From Cladophialophora immunda (lineage: Eukaryota; Ascomycota; Eurotiomycetes; Chaetothyriales; Herpotrichiellaceae), in assembly GCF_000835495.1 (NCBI RefSeq), contig NW_015622543.1:3894619-3958618 (forward strand): DNA of 64,000 nt, in the 5' to 3' direction. Below are positions 49,873-59,882 of the stretch, in pieces. The position numbers and the translations under genes are program-made. How positions within the stretch are numbered: position 1 is the stretch's first letter; each line of letters begins with the position of its first letter. A model generated the notes under the pieces. The model did no database searches and was not told where the DNA came from. It saw nothing but the letters and a program-made list of their open reading frames with translations.

Positions 49873-52800
49873 CTACGGCCTCTCGTCTTCTTGCTCCATC
49901 GCGTCAATTCCGTACCACCGGTGTGTTTCTCCTCCTAGTCCATGCCCGATGTCCCACCACCCTAGTCTATATCGATAGCGTCCCTGGCACATCCCCTGTC
50001 CACCGTTTCCCATGACACCTTTCCCAACAGGATCATCCTGGTCGCACATTCTGCTCCACGCGAACAGCGCGGCGACACCGGCGATGGTGCACGGATTGAA
50101 AGGCACAATCTCGTGCAGTTTAGAACAGGCCACGGCGAGCGAGGCAAGCACGAATATGAGCCCCAGCTGGACCTGGAGAATGAGTTTCGCAGTACGGTCT
50201 TGCACGATTCGGGCTTGAACTGTCGCATCCAGAAGTGTGCCTGTCACGGTCGTGCGATTTGGGGAGTCTTTTGCAGAGTCCTCCGTGCGAGATCCGATGG
50301 GGACTCGCATATTGCTTGATATGGCCTGTGCCATGTATCGACGGTAGAACCCACGGATGCCACCGTATACCTGTGAGATATCTGCCTGATGGGTACTCGC
50401 CAGCATCGAGATTTCCAGCGGCTCCTTGCCAAAGATGACGCCTTGAAAAAAGTTGTCCAAAGGGGGTGAGCTTTCTGCGAGTGTGGCAGTGTTCGCTGTC
50501 TGGTTGAAAGAGGAGAATTCATCGTCCATGTGGAGCTGCAAGCGGAATTGGAACGCAGTCTCTCCGTCCACGCCACTTGGAAGTCGTTCTGTGGAAGACT
50601 CATTTGCCACGGGAGGTTGAGTTGGAGAGATTGCAAGGTCCGGCCAAGTGAACGTCACCATCGTTGGAAGTTGGTCGATGTACTGGTAGCACATCAAGGT
50701 CGTTATCGCTGTCCTTGAGGGGAAATTGACATCTGCATATCCATAGAAGAACGCCAAAGACGGGCATCCAGGTGGATTATCGCCCTGCGTGTTTGGCGAG
50801 AGCTCGCCAAAGCTAGAGTCCTGTATTGGATCGAAAGGACCGACATGCAAATCCAAGAGCTTGCCGACAAAACTCGAGTTCCCTCGTAATGTAAAGGTGT
50901 TGCTGAACTGAATGTAATTTGCCGTACCGTTTGGACCACCGTAGGGACACGCTGGTGGTAAGGGGGCAGAAGCAGACACCGATGCCTCAGCTGTCTCGAT
51001 CCTGGAATTATAGCTTGTTGATACATTTACCATACCTCTAGTCAATTCAACGCACTGCAAATCGCTGCGCAGGGCTGGAACCTGCATCTGTAGAGTCGCG
51101 TTGGTGTCAACATTGCTCCCTGCAGACATGACAGACTTCAGAGAAGGTAGGGCTAGTTCTTCATATGTGAACTGCGGATAGTCCAGCCCCAAACTTTCTG
51201 TTAAGCTTGCTACAACTGCTGCTGAGTCGTCGCTCTTGACACTGTTGATCCAAGTCGTATTGAATACGTCTGAACGATCCAAGGTGACTGTTTGAGACAG
51301 AGACAGCTTGTCGACCGTGTACAGGCCGGAAACCACGACAGTAAGAACGCTTGCGATGAGGCTGGCAAGCCCAGACAGGGAAGGCCCCCACTGACGGTTT
51401 CTCACCGAGTTCCAGATGGCGACTGGAGGTGGACAACCGAGGTTTGAAGTCGTGATGCCTCTTAATCCTGAAGAGCCAATTTCGGAATGGAGCGTGTAGT
51501 ATGGTGCTAAAACAGCAATGTTGAAATCGAGAGCGTTGATCAATGTCGCAACCAGCAATATCAGCAAAGCAGGGAGGAACCGTGTGTATATGGTAATGGA
51601 GAAGCTGGTAGATTCCTGGACAGAAACGAACCCATGGTGTTTGTCTGAAACTTGCTGTATCACTTCGAGAGCCCCAACGGCTATTAGTGGCGTGACGAGG
51701 CTGATGATGAGTATCGGGAGTTTTAGCGTCAGTGGCCTCCACCACATTGTTCCATCATTTCGAGACATGTCATTGTCATCTTTGCCATCCAGAGAACGCG
51801 TGGAGGGTGATAGCGATATGGAGACGACACGATCATCGTCGTCATATGCTCGATGCTCGACACTGAATCTGAAGGCTTGTAGTTTGGCGGCAAGCCCATC
51901 ATCTCCACCGAGCCCGACCCGTCTCAATGCCTCCCTGAAATCGGCGCTTTGGGTTAAGAGTTCTGCAGTCATGCTTGAGGTTTCAGGATTTTGGAGACAT
52001 AAATCCTTCGGTCTCTTCCAAAGGAGGAGTATTGCCAGGAAAGTCATTACGACGCAGCCCGAAAACATTACCCAGAGCGAAAAGGTGCTGATCTGAAGTC
52101 TCTCTTCTTCCCGGACGAACGTGCCTGGGAGAGTTGTGTCATCGCCACTGGTGATGTACTTAGCAGCCGACTGAAGCGCAACTTGTTGGAGAACCTTTTC
52201 TGCCGCTACAATCATAGTGGTTTCGTTCAGCAGGTTTTCGTAAGTGCCACCACTTATTGCCGCCATCATTTTGAAGAGTACATTTGGACGCTCCAGGACA
52301 TATTGGTTATCCACTAGGTTGCCAAACATATCTGCGCTTGCACTGAGAGCCGAAGTAGTGAGGACACCGAGATCAAAGCCCGTAAAGTTTCCCAGGGTGG
52401 TGCTGTTATCGTCCTCTACAGTTATTGCCCGAATTCCTCGAGAAACATCCTGAACGTCATAGGATAGCTGAATCTTCTTCAGTGAGAACCCCGATCTGCA
52501 AGCAATACCAATCACTTGTGCCACGCCGGTGGACCAGGTTGTCGCCGAAACTGCATCTCCCAATGTCAGATCGTTCGCATCGGCAATCGTTTGGTTGTAG
52601 CGAAAGTCTGTCAGCGTCAGGAGTTGCCAATTATCTTGGCTCCCTGGAGAAGAATGCGTATTGCAATCAATTTGCTGAAATAAAGGACTCAACTGACGTT
52701 CTGGACAAACAAAGGTTTGGGGGTTGAGAGTGTAGACGGGGGTGCCTTTCCCATTGGCTCGTAAAGTACACTCAGAGAACAGTAACTGGAGGCCGTCCTC

Positions 52801-53724
52801 AGGATGCAGATCTGTCACATTTGCTGGTTGAAGAATTACCGCGACAGGGGCACTTTCACAGTGGTATGTTGGGACGAGGGCACGAACTTCTGCGCTAACT
52901 GTTCCGTTGGCATTCCGACTCTGCTGCGGTAGATCGAATTCCCCAATTTGTTCGTACACCATTTCAGCAGTCGTTCCATCTGCGTATGGTAATCCCTTGC
53001 TCATAGCAGCGTAAGCAGTGTATGCAATTGACGGGTCGAAAAGTCCTTGATTGGCCGACTCATTGTAGAGTGAACCGTCCAGCCTCGTGATTCTAGAGAC
53101 CTCAACTTGACTGCTAGGTAAGATAATCGAGTCCGGAAAGAGAAGGCCGGTGGAGGCAAGGGTAATCAACTTGAGAATAACGAATCCCAGTATAGTGGTG
53201 ATGATGGTAACATGTTTGTTTTTTGCCGCATTGTAGAAGCTTATAATTTGTAGGGGCGACTTGTAGTCAAGCAGCACACTTTGCGATGGGTGAGCGTTTC
53301 CTCGATTCAGCTCACCCCAGGGCACAAGAGTCTTGCAGTAATAATCGATCTGCCGCCAGGCAGCCACAACGACCGTAAGCACAGCAGTCGGCCCATACGT
53401 CCAAGTGAAATGATTCGAAGTCCGAAGAATCAGGCCGTCATGTCTGTTGGCGACATATAGCAAGATCAACAGGGCAGAAATGAAAGCCAAGAAGGTCAAT
53501 GCTGTCGCTAAGAGGAAACTCGTGTGTAACCAGATCGGGTTCCATGTCGTCCGTTTCGACTTTGGAGGGGCAGTAGCATTGCCCTCCCCAGCCGGCAGGG
53601 AACAGATGCTTCTCCTTCGCTGGCCATAGAAGGTATCCTTTGGGAGTCGGGAACGAGAGTTAGATCTCGATAGTAATGGACGTGGTAGGTGTCGCCGGAT
53701 CCAGTCACTGAGCTGTTGGCGCAT
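49873..53724 (-). CDS. Large multi-pass membrane protein with two DUF3433 units, 1283 aa
   Basis: Single exon, one of the longest clean frames here. N-terminal basic segment (WIRRHLPRPLLSRSNSRSRL) then repeat unit 1: TTWNPIWLHTSFLLATALTF, transmembrane stretches at about 65-130 and 180-205, and the DUF3433-typical WTYGPTAVLTVVVAAWRQID and DYKSPLQIISFYNAAKNKHV. A long extracellular, Asn-X-Ser/Thr-rich region follows, then a single TM (FSLWVMFSGCVVMTFLAILL), a cytoplasmic stretch, and unit 2 beginning WWRPLTLKLPILIISLVTPL with further TMs. Another glycosylated loop and a last TM (LILQVQLGLIFVLASLAVAC) close the protein. DUF3433 has no known function; such proteins are common in Pezizomycotina. 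Start ATG 53724 has no better alternative. Confidence 0.88.
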   Translation of the reverse strand: MRQQLSDWIRRHLPRPLLSRSNSRSRLPKDTFYGQRRRSICSLPAGEGNATAPPKSKRTTWNPIWLHTSFLLATALTFLAFISALLILLYVANRHDGLILRTSNHFTWTYGPTAVLTVVVAAWRQIDYYCKTLVPWGELNRGNAHPSQSVLLDYKSPLQIISFYNAAKNKHVTIITTILGFVILKLITLASTGLLFPDSIILPSSQVEVSRITRLDGSLYNESANQGLFDPSIAYTAYAAMSKGLPYADGTTAEMVYEQIGEFDLPQQSRNANGTVSAEVRALVPTYHCESAPVAVILQPANVTDLHPEDGLQLLFSECTLRANGKGTPVYTLNPQTFVCPERQLSPLFQQIDCNTHSSPGSQDNWQLLTLTDFRYNQTIADANDLTLGDAVSATTWSTGVAQVIGIACRSGFSLKKIQLSYDVQDVSRGIRAITVEDDNSTTLGNFTGFDLGVLTTSALSASADMFGNLVDNQYVLERPNVLFKMMAAISGGTYENLLNETTMIVAAEKVLQQVALQSAAKYITSGDDTTLPGTFVREEERLQISTFSLWVMFSGCVVMTFLAILLLWKRPKDLCLQNPETSSMTAELLTQSADFREALRRVGLGGDDGLAAKLQAFRFSVEHRAYDDDDRVVSISLSPSTRSLDGKDDNDMSRNDGTMWWRPLTLKLPILIISLVTPLIAVGALEVIQQVSDKHHGFVSVQESTSFSITIYTRFLPALLILLVATLINALDFNIAVLAPYYTLHSEIGSSGLRGITTSNLGCPPPVAIWNSVRNRQWGPSLSGLASLIASVLTVVVSGLYTVDKLSLSQTVTLDRSDVFNTTWINSVKSDDSAAVVASLTESLGLDYPQFTYEELALPSLKSVMSAGSNVDTNATLQMQVPALRSDLQCVELTRGMVNVSTSYNSRIETAEASVSASAPLPPACPYGGPNGTANYIQFSNTFTLRGNSSFVGKLLDLHVGPFDPIQDSSFGELSPNTQGDNPPGCPSLAFFYGYADVNFPSRTAITTLMCYQYIDQLPTMVTFTWPDLAISPTQPPVANESSTERLPSGVDGETAFQFRLQLHMDDEFSSFNQTANTATLAESSPPLDNFFQGVIFGKEPLEISMLASTHQADISQVYGGIRGFYRRYMAQAISSNMRVPIGSRTEDSAKDSPNRTTVTGTLLDATVQARIVQDRTAKLILQVQLGLIFVLASLAVACSKLHEIVPFNPCTIAGVAALFAWSRMCDQDDPVGKGVMGNGGQGMCQGRYRYRLGWWDIGHGLGGETHRWYGIDAMEQEDERP

Positions 53725-54942
53725 GTCATATGTCCGATGCTTAAGAATGAAGATTTCTCGAGGGAGGGGTTAGAGAATCTTTTGTCTGTGGTTGTACACA
53801 GTGGATAGATCATTGGGACGTCGCCAAATATAATTTGGCGAGGTGGTACAAGGCAATCTCTCGTGTTGAAGCACCATTGTGGCCGTGGCCATGGCCAATG
53901 ATCTGGCCGGCGCTTAGTTGTGTCTCTTTGCCGCTGCTCCTAGATATGAGACCATCAGCCATGTGTAGCTTCAGCTTCTCAGCTCGATGGGTTTCTGCAT
54001 CTGGCCAGAATGTTTTCGTTTTCGGCTTTTGCCATCTTTGAAGGTGGTCAACGCAATCTCAGTCAGTCTTCGATCCAACGCAGTCAATCGATTGCACCAT
54101 TGCTGGTCCACCAAGGGTCAAGCACCAAACACTTTGAGGCGGTAACGCGCGCACAGCGACACAAACGCCCCAGGTCGTCTGCTAAAGAAAGTCCAACGGC
54201 GGTTGTTGAAACGACTAGGGATGTCGTAGATCTAAATCTCTCCCGGAGTCTCAGGTCTCTGATTGGTCAGCCTCGTCAGCCGTGAGGCCGTGAGGCTGTG
54301 TCGCTATCCTCCTTGTCACGCCCGTCTAAATGCAGTTATTCCCGTCGTTCAATGAACGCTTCAGAAGGCAAGATTTTTCACCGCAAAAACCCCTCGTGTC
54401 GCAATGGATCGGCCCCGGCAATATCTCCGTTCACAACATCGTGCAGTCAAATGCGAGCGGCGGATCTAGTTAGAACGGTTGTCCCGTCAAGTTATCCTCC
54501 AGCGACATTCTACTTTCTAGAAGATCAATCAGAGTAGTCTGTTGCTTTCACATACTTAGAGACCTAGAGACGGGTCCGATGAGGCACGGGACCGAACTGC
54601 ACGCCACAACGTCCTCGATAATCTGCGGCTACTTTGTGCTGTAGGGTGTTTATTATCGTGCTGGTTAGTAGGTTTATGTGCTGGCACGCTTGATCTGGTC
54701 GACGAGCAGCAGGATGCCACTCTAAGAGGCCGGATGCCGTTGTGATGTACCTGATTCAATATCATGAACCTTAAACGCTCGTCTTACAGAGCTAAATCCG
54801 CTCGCAGAAATGGCTGCGTAAAATGATTATGAGAACAGTTGCCGCTGCAGAGACTGGTAGAGGCAGAACGCAGTGAAGTCAAACTGCCAGCGGAGTAAAT
54901 AATCTGGAATTCCTTTGCAGTAAAGTGAAATCACCCATCGAA
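53725..54942. other. 1.2 kb intergenic
   Basis: The first 150 bp is the DUF3433 gene's promoter. The remainder has a short GTGAGGC repeat near 54280-54300 and no supported gene. Confidence 0.5.
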
Positions 54943-56277
54943 TCAAGCCGAGGCCCTCTTTAGTCCTTGCTCTGCAGTTTCGACTAGAGGAAGGAGGTTT
55001 TTCTCCCTCAGCATAGGCAGCAGATTCAGGAATGCTTCGCGTGCCTTCACCTTGTCGCCGTTGTCCAGCAACAGATCGGCGCGGGTCATCTGGGCAGAGA
55101 TCAAAGCGGCAGTGCAGATTTCATCGCGCTCTTCAGACTTGACGACGTCGGCGGTTGCGATAGCTTGGTCCGCCCATCTCAGGGCAGCTCGTCTCCCGGC
55201 CGCCAGCGTGTCCTTGGTGGCCGGCTTCCCGTTGATCTTGGCGGTTGGTTTCTTCAACGCCATGTCCATGGCCGAAGCGATGTTGCTGAGGACCTGAACC
55301 TCCTTGCAGGATCTGGTGCCGTTGCACGACGCCCTCAGCGGCTGCAGAGTGAGCATGTAGAGCTGGATGGCGTTTTCCTCCTCTCCCGAGGTCGCGTACA
55401 GGTCGCCCATTTGAGACAGCATGGCGGCAATTTCACCGGTAGTCAAGCCCGCGCCGTTGTCCTCCGTGAAGGTATTGACCTGCGGGTTCTTGGTCTCCTT
55501 CACAACGAGGCCCACCGCATCCGACAGCACCTGTTTGGCCATGCTGGGGTTCTGAAGATAATCGCTTTCGTACATGGACGATATCTTGATCTTCAGCTTG
55601 ACAATCCCCTTGATCAGATTCGCGCGGAAATCTGCAGTCTCGGAATCCAGACTGGACGGAGCATCCGTCTTGACGGACTGTGCTCGATCAAGTTCGGCCA
55701 GTTTTTGTTCCAGGTCGGCGGAGATGCCGTCCAGGATTTCAATCGCGGCTTTGACGTGTCCGAACTCCTCCAGCATTTGGGAGAAGCGGACCCGGATACC
55801 GACGGTGTCTTTACTGTAGGGGTCCATCCCCACCTCTTCCGCCTTCTTGATGGCTTGCATGAAATACTTTGACGCGGTGTCGGGATCGGGCGAGATGTGG
55901 GTGTAGTGTAGGGCCAGCCGCAGTTGGTCTTCGACAGCCGGAGGATATACTGAGGTGCCTCTCTTCTCCCTCCGCCACTGGTCGTATGCCATGATGATGA
56001 GCAAGATCACAGATGCCGTTGAACCAAAGAGCAGGAATGGAAAGAGGATGGGGTGTTTGACTCGAGCGTCGATGACAGCCTGCTCGAATCGGTTCGGCGG
56101 TCTGGCATATTTCCTAGCATTTCTCGTCTGCGTCCGTGCATTGAGGGAGGGGGGGCTGCGAACTAGAGGCCGTGCTTTTGACAGGCTGTGGAAGCTATTG
56201 ACAAAAGCTCGAGACGGTGCGGGTTGCGCGGGTCTGAAGCTGCGAAGCAGCTGACTCGTGAACATACTGGACTTCAT
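54943..56277 (-). CDS. MGR3: MGR3-like mitochondrial inner-membrane TPR protein, 444 aa
   Basis: Predicted adaptor of the i-AAA (Yme1) protease, as yeast Mgr3. Start ATG 56277 (MKSSMFTSQLLRSFRPAQPA); the frame extends upstream only from CTG. Residues 1-60 are Arg/Ser-rich and lack acids: a mitochondrial presequence. One transmembrane segment at about 75-97 (ILFPFLLFGSTASVILLIIM) is followed by a basic EKRG. Then come TPR-like helices: LALHYTHISPDPDTASKYFM, FSQMLEEFGHVKAAIEILDG, EIAAMLSQMGDLYATSGEEE, CTAALISAQMTRADLLLDNG. Single exon, no odd features. The head-to-head neighbour is the SRAP gene, with 272 bp between starts. Confidence 0.85.
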   Translation of the reverse strand: MKSSMFTSQLLRSFRPAQPAPSRAFVNSFHSLSKARPLVRSPPSLNARTQTRNARKYARPPNRFEQAVIDARVKHPILFPFLLFGSTASVILLIIMAYDQWRREKRGTSVYPPAVEDQLRLALHYTHISPDPDTASKYFMQAIKKAEEVGMDPYSKDTVGIRVRFSQMLEEFGHVKAAIEILDGISADLEQKLAELDRAQSVKTDAPSSLDSETADFRANLIKGIVKLKIKISSMYESDYLQNPSMAKQVLSDAVGLVVKETKNPQVNTFTEDNGAGLTTGEIAAMLSQMGDLYATSGEEENAIQLYMLTLQPLRASCNGTRSCKEVQVLSNIASAMDMALKKPTAKINGKPATKDTLAAGRRAALRWADQAIATADVVKSEERDEICTAALISAQMTRADLLLDNGDKVKAREAFLNLLPMLREKNLLPLVETAEQGLKRASA

Positions 56278-56549
56278 ATTGATGGGAGATGGCAGCAACG
56301 GGAGTTTTCAGGACAAAAGTGCAGGGGACAAGCAGGAGGTGCGGCAAGACAAGCTGATGGTGTACCGAGTACATTTGGACGCGAAATTTTGAGATTCTCT
56401 GTACCCCAGACTTTCGCGATCGCGCCGACGTCACCAGCGTCGCGCTCAAAGCGAAGTGCCGCCACCATTCGTATTCCCGTCGTATTTGCCAACCGCATCT
56501 GCACCCTCTGCTCTTTACATGCTCTACATAACTTACTGACAGCGCCAAA
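56278..56549. promoter_or_regulatory. Divergent promoter of MGR3 and the SRAP gene
   Basis: 272 bp shared region. It holds a palindromic CGCGATCGCG (near 56417) and a CRE-like GACGTCAC (near 56428), both plausible factor sites but untested. Confidence 0.5.
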
Positions 56550-57791
56550 ATGTGTGGGCGATACGCACTGGGCCTCCGTGCCGCATTTGTCCGCTACCAG
56601 CTTCAGCAACAGGGAATGCCGGTTGATGAAGCCCCCGACGACGATGAGGCCCGCGAAACCTATAACTTCCCTCCCGGATCCTTTGGCCTCGTCTACCGTG
56701 CGGACGTTCCCGACCAAGGGGTCAGGGGCACCGAAGAAGCAGAAACCAGCGACGCTGCAGAGCACGACGATCCAGCACAGCAACAAGAACAAGAACCCCA
56801 GGAGTCGACTGCACCTGCGTCCAGTCAATCGAAGCACTTCAACTACCAGCTCAAAGTCATGAAATGGGGTCTGATCCCCTTCTGGACCAAGCGCGCACCC
56901 GATTACGGTTCTATGCTTCGCACCATCAACTGCCGCGACGACTCTCTGATCGAGAACCGGGGTATGTGGAACACGATGAAACAGAAGAAGCGGTGCCTGG
57001 TGGTGGCGCAGGGCTTTTACGAGTGGTTGAAGAAGGGCCCAGGCGGAAAAGAGAGGATCCCTTACTTCGTCAAGAGAAAAGACGGTAATTTGATGTGGTT
57101 CGCTGGACTATGGGACTGTGTCAAGTACGAAGACACGGAGGAGAAGTTGTATACCTACACCATCATCACGACGGACGCGAACAAGCAGCTGCAGTTTCTG
57201 CATGATCGAATGCCTGTCATTCTGGATCCGGGGACAGAGGAAGTCAAGATGTGGCTGGACCCGACAAGGAACAAGTGGAGCAAGGAGCTTCAGGCGATTT
57301 TGAAACCCTATCAGGGTGAGCTCGAATGCTACCAGGTGGACTCGGCCGTAGGGAAAGTGGGAAACAACTCACCTAGCTTCATTGTCCCGATCGACAGCAA
57401 GGAGAACAAGAAGAATATCGCGAATTTCTTCAGCAATGCGAGTGCGAAGAAGCCCAAGGGAAAAGTCGAGGTGAAACCAGAACCAACCCAACTTGCACTT
57501 GAGAGTACTGGCAATGAAAAAGACGCAACACTACCCCCGACAAGTACCCCCCCGGTTGAGGAGAAGCAGGGACAGAAAAGGCAGCACGATGATGGATCCC
57601 AGGAAAGTCCTACCAAAAAGCAAGCAAAGCTGTCCTCTCCTACTCAGACTCTGAAGTCTCCTCCATCCAAGACGACTCTGGGCAAGAAGCCCAAAAGCGC
57701 GACCAGTAACAAAGACATGACTCTGAAGACTAGTCCCACAAAGAAAATTGAGCCTGGAACACAACGAATCACGAATTTTTTCACAAAGTGA
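56550..57791 (+). CDS. SRAP-domain protein HMCES/YedK family (abasic-site crosslinker), 413 aa
   Basis: Protects single-stranded abasic sites by forming a DNA-protein crosslink through Cys2; acts at replication forks. Single exon. Met-Cys2-Gly-Arg-Tyr start; SRAP core to about 300 with FPPGSFGLVYRADV, KWGLIPFWTKRAPDYGSMLR, the active-site Glu158 in VAQGFYEWLKKG, and His218 in LHDRMPVILD. The first ~110 residues include an acidic insert. The C-terminal ~110 residues are Lys/Ser/Pro-rich. Two short FF motifs, KKNIANFF (Ile290) and QRITNFF near the very end (407-411), resemble PCNA-interacting boxes; human HMCES has one at its C-terminus. Convergent with the LRR-like gene, only 29 bp apart. Confidence 0.93.
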   Translation: MCGRYALGLRAAFVRYQLQQQGMPVDEAPDDDEARETYNFPPGSFGLVYRADVPDQGVRGTEEAETSDAAEHDDPAQQQEQEPQESTAPASSQSKHFNYQLKVMKWGLIPFWTKRAPDYGSMLRTINCRDDSLIENRGMWNTMKQKKRCLVVAQGFYEWLKKGPGGKERIPYFVKRKDGNLMWFAGLWDCVKYEDTEEKLYTYTIITTDANKQLQFLHDRMPVILDPGTEEVKMWLDPTRNKWSKELQAILKPYQGELECYQVDSAVGKVGNNSPSFIVPIDSKENKKNIANFFSNASAKKPKGKVEVKPEPTQLALESTGNEKDATLPPTSTPPVEEKQGQKRQHDDGSQESPTKKQAKLSSPTQTLKSPPSKTTLGKKPKSATSNKDMTLKTSPTKKIEPGTQRITNFFTK

Positions 57792-57820
57792 TAATCATAT
57801 TGAACCTCGATAAGGGCCGA

Positions 57821-59443
57821 TCATGCGTCTGCCAACCGCCGGTCACGCGCCAGGGACGTTACGAGATCCTCGCCGTATTCGACCTCAATCCACTTCCCAC
57901 CAGCCTCCTTGCGGACATTCCGCAAATACCGCGCGACAGACTGTGCGGTGTTTCGAATCTTGTCGAAGCGCTCTCGCTCTTTCTTGTACCGGTAAAGTCG
58001 GCGCTCCGCCTCGATATCCTCGTCCTGTGCATAGGAGCCGTGACCTATCGCGGCAGGAGGAATGGGTCTCCATCCAACTTCCAGCACCAGAGTCTCGAGC
58101 CCGCGCCAGCCACTGTTCCATTCAGGACCAACCTTTTCCCTGTTGGGAGGAGATGACGAATGCGAAAAGAAAAGACCTGTGCGAGGGGGAGTCCATTCCA
58201 GCGCAGCAAACCAATCCCCACAGCCTGTGAGATCCAGCCATTTCAGGCAGTATAGGGATCGGCTCAGCGTCCGGAGTATGCCTGCTGCTTCTCGCCAGTC
58301 ATTGTCGAACGACGTATAAAAATCCGATCCACCATACACGACCGATCTAGAGCCCGGTATGTCGATTAAGGCTCTTGTGGATGCGGCGTTCGGCGTAAAT
58401 GTAGGCTGAGGCCAGTATGCGAGCGAAAGAGAGGTCAAAGTGTTCAACTCACTAGCAAGAGAAAGTAGCGAAGCCCAAGAGGCGGCTTTGACGCTCGATG
58501 GAGAGATGGCGAGGGAGAGATGCTTCAGATTCCCGAAGTTGTGGACGGTTTTGGGAAGGGAACTGATTGTTGGGGTGACCGCAGCCACGGCGTTGCTGTC
58601 CGCATCAGCGTCCCAGCTATCGGGCGTTGGATCCAATGTTCCAGCTCGAGTGTCTGTCACCGTCTCGATCCGCGCAGGAACTGCGTTCTTGACCAATAGA
58701 TCTCTCTCTAGCTGTTTCAAAGTTGTCCAAGCCCCTAAAGCATTGCTTAAGTCCAGCCTCCTCACCTCCGCCCTGTCTTCGCTGGAGGTTTCATTTAGAA
58801 ACAGAATCCTCAACGGATTGCTGGTGATCTCCTCGCTGTATACCGCAATGTAGCTCAACAGCTTTTCCCTGAGTGAAACAGGCAGATACTCAAAATAGTC
58901 GCGGTCATTTTCTGCATGCCATTCCCAGTTGCAAGCCATGTTCTTCAACAAAAGATGCTGGAGGGAGGTGGCCGAGGGAAAGGCTCCATCCGGCAGATTA
59001 CTCGACCGGACTTGGATGCGTCCATTTCCGGTGTCTGCATCACTGGCGAGAGCCGCGGCGCGAACAGAGGCGGGCGCATGACTGCTGTCTGCGAGCCAGC
59101 TCTGTGGTGGAGGGGGCCCAGGGATGCGCCGCAGTCGACTTGGACCTGGAGTGCCACCGGCTGCGCGAGGACCAAATCCCGGTCGCGGAGCGGGCGTCGG
59201 TGGGTCGGGCAGGTCAAGGACGGCTCTCAAGGAGGGATGGATAGACGGCACATTGGTGGCGGTCGTGGCTCTCGTATCATTTTTCAATTGCTGGCGACGA
59301 GACTCGCGGATCAGGTCGTTGACGGTGCGCGGGGTGTCTCCATTTTGTGTTCTCGACGCCGGGGACTTCGAGAGCGAGAGCGTGTGAGGGCTGCTGGACT
59401 GCGGCTTTATGAATAGGACTCGTTTTTGGTGTTTCTTGGGCAT
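57821..59443 (-). CDS. Uncharacterised conserved-type fungal protein with leucine-rich-repeat-like segments, 540 aa
   Basis: Single exon. Start taken at ATG 59443 (MPKKHQKRVLFIKPQSSSPH), since the longer open frame to 59530 runs into the repeat described upstream. The N-terminal 150 residues are basic and Pro/Ser-rich. After that, regularly spaced Leu blocks appear: LQHLLLKNMACNWEW, LPVSLREKLLSYIAVYSEEI, LKHLSLAISPSSVKAA, LASELNTLTSLSLAYWPQPT, SLYCLKWLDLTGCGDW, WRGLETLVLEVGWRPIP. The C-terminus is highly charged (ERRLYRYKKERERFDKIRNT). No signal peptide or TM. I do not know its function; LRR-like folding suggests a binding role. Convergent with the SRAP gene. Confidence 0.75.
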   Translation of the reverse strand: MPKKHQKRVLFIKPQSSSPHTLSLSKSPASRTQNGDTPRTVNDLIRESRRQQLKNDTRATTATNVPSIHPSLRAVLDLPDPPTPAPRPGFGPRAAGGTPGPSRLRRIPGPPPPQSWLADSSHAPASVRAAALASDADTGNGRIQVRSSNLPDGAFPSATSLQHLLLKNMACNWEWHAENDRDYFEYLPVSLREKLLSYIAVYSEEITSNPLRILFLNETSSEDRAEVRRLDLSNALGAWTTLKQLERDLLVKNAVPARIETVTDTRAGTLDPTPDSWDADADSNAVAAVTPTISSLPKTVHNFGNLKHLSLAISPSSVKAASWASLLSLASELNTLTSLSLAYWPQPTFTPNAASTRALIDIPGSRSVVYGGSDFYTSFDNDWREAAGILRTLSRSLYCLKWLDLTGCGDWFAALEWTPPRTGLFFSHSSSPPNREKVGPEWNSGWRGLETLVLEVGWRPIPPAAIGHGSYAQDEDIEAERRLYRYKKERERFDKIRNTAQSVARYLRNVRKEAGGKWIEVEYGEDLVTSLARDRRLADA

Positions 59444-59531
59444 GTATCCAAATTTGACAGGGTGTCGTGGACGAGCAAGTGAAATCCACGGGACGAAGGC
59501 AAGAATGAATACCTGCCTTGCTGTTCGCAAG

Positions 59532-59595
59532 GAGTCATGGAAGAGTCATGAGTAGAGTCATGCATAGAGTCATGGACAGTCATGGTTATGGTCAT
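59532..59595 (-). repeat. Phased GTCATG minisatellite in the 5' region of the LRR-like gene
   Basis: GAGTCATG occurs at 59532, 59543, 59555 and 59567, then CAGTCATG at 59577 and GGTCAT at 59590. Spacing is 10-13 bp, near one helical turn. It lies about 90-150 bp before the start codon at 59443. The core GTCAT is the half-site of bZIP factors (Gcn4/AP-1 type). Confidence 0.8.
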
Positions 59596-59882
59596 TTGCC
59601 CGCCACGCATTCCAGACCGGTCTATCACGTGCCGCCAAGATAGGTAAAGAACTACTCGCAGCTCACCCAGCCTTGTCCTTCGCCCGACTTCCCTTATGAT
59701 ACTCGCTGTCCCTGGGAGGTGAACTCGTAACAGAAGGCTGGTGAGGCTGGAATCCCAGTACGTCAAGGCAGAGCGAGCTCACCAACCCGAAAAGGCCAAC
59801 CAGAATGTCGCTTGTCTAATTGAACTCGGCCGCCTTGGACCATCAACACTTACCTAGGTAGCCAGAGGTCCCAAGACAAGCT

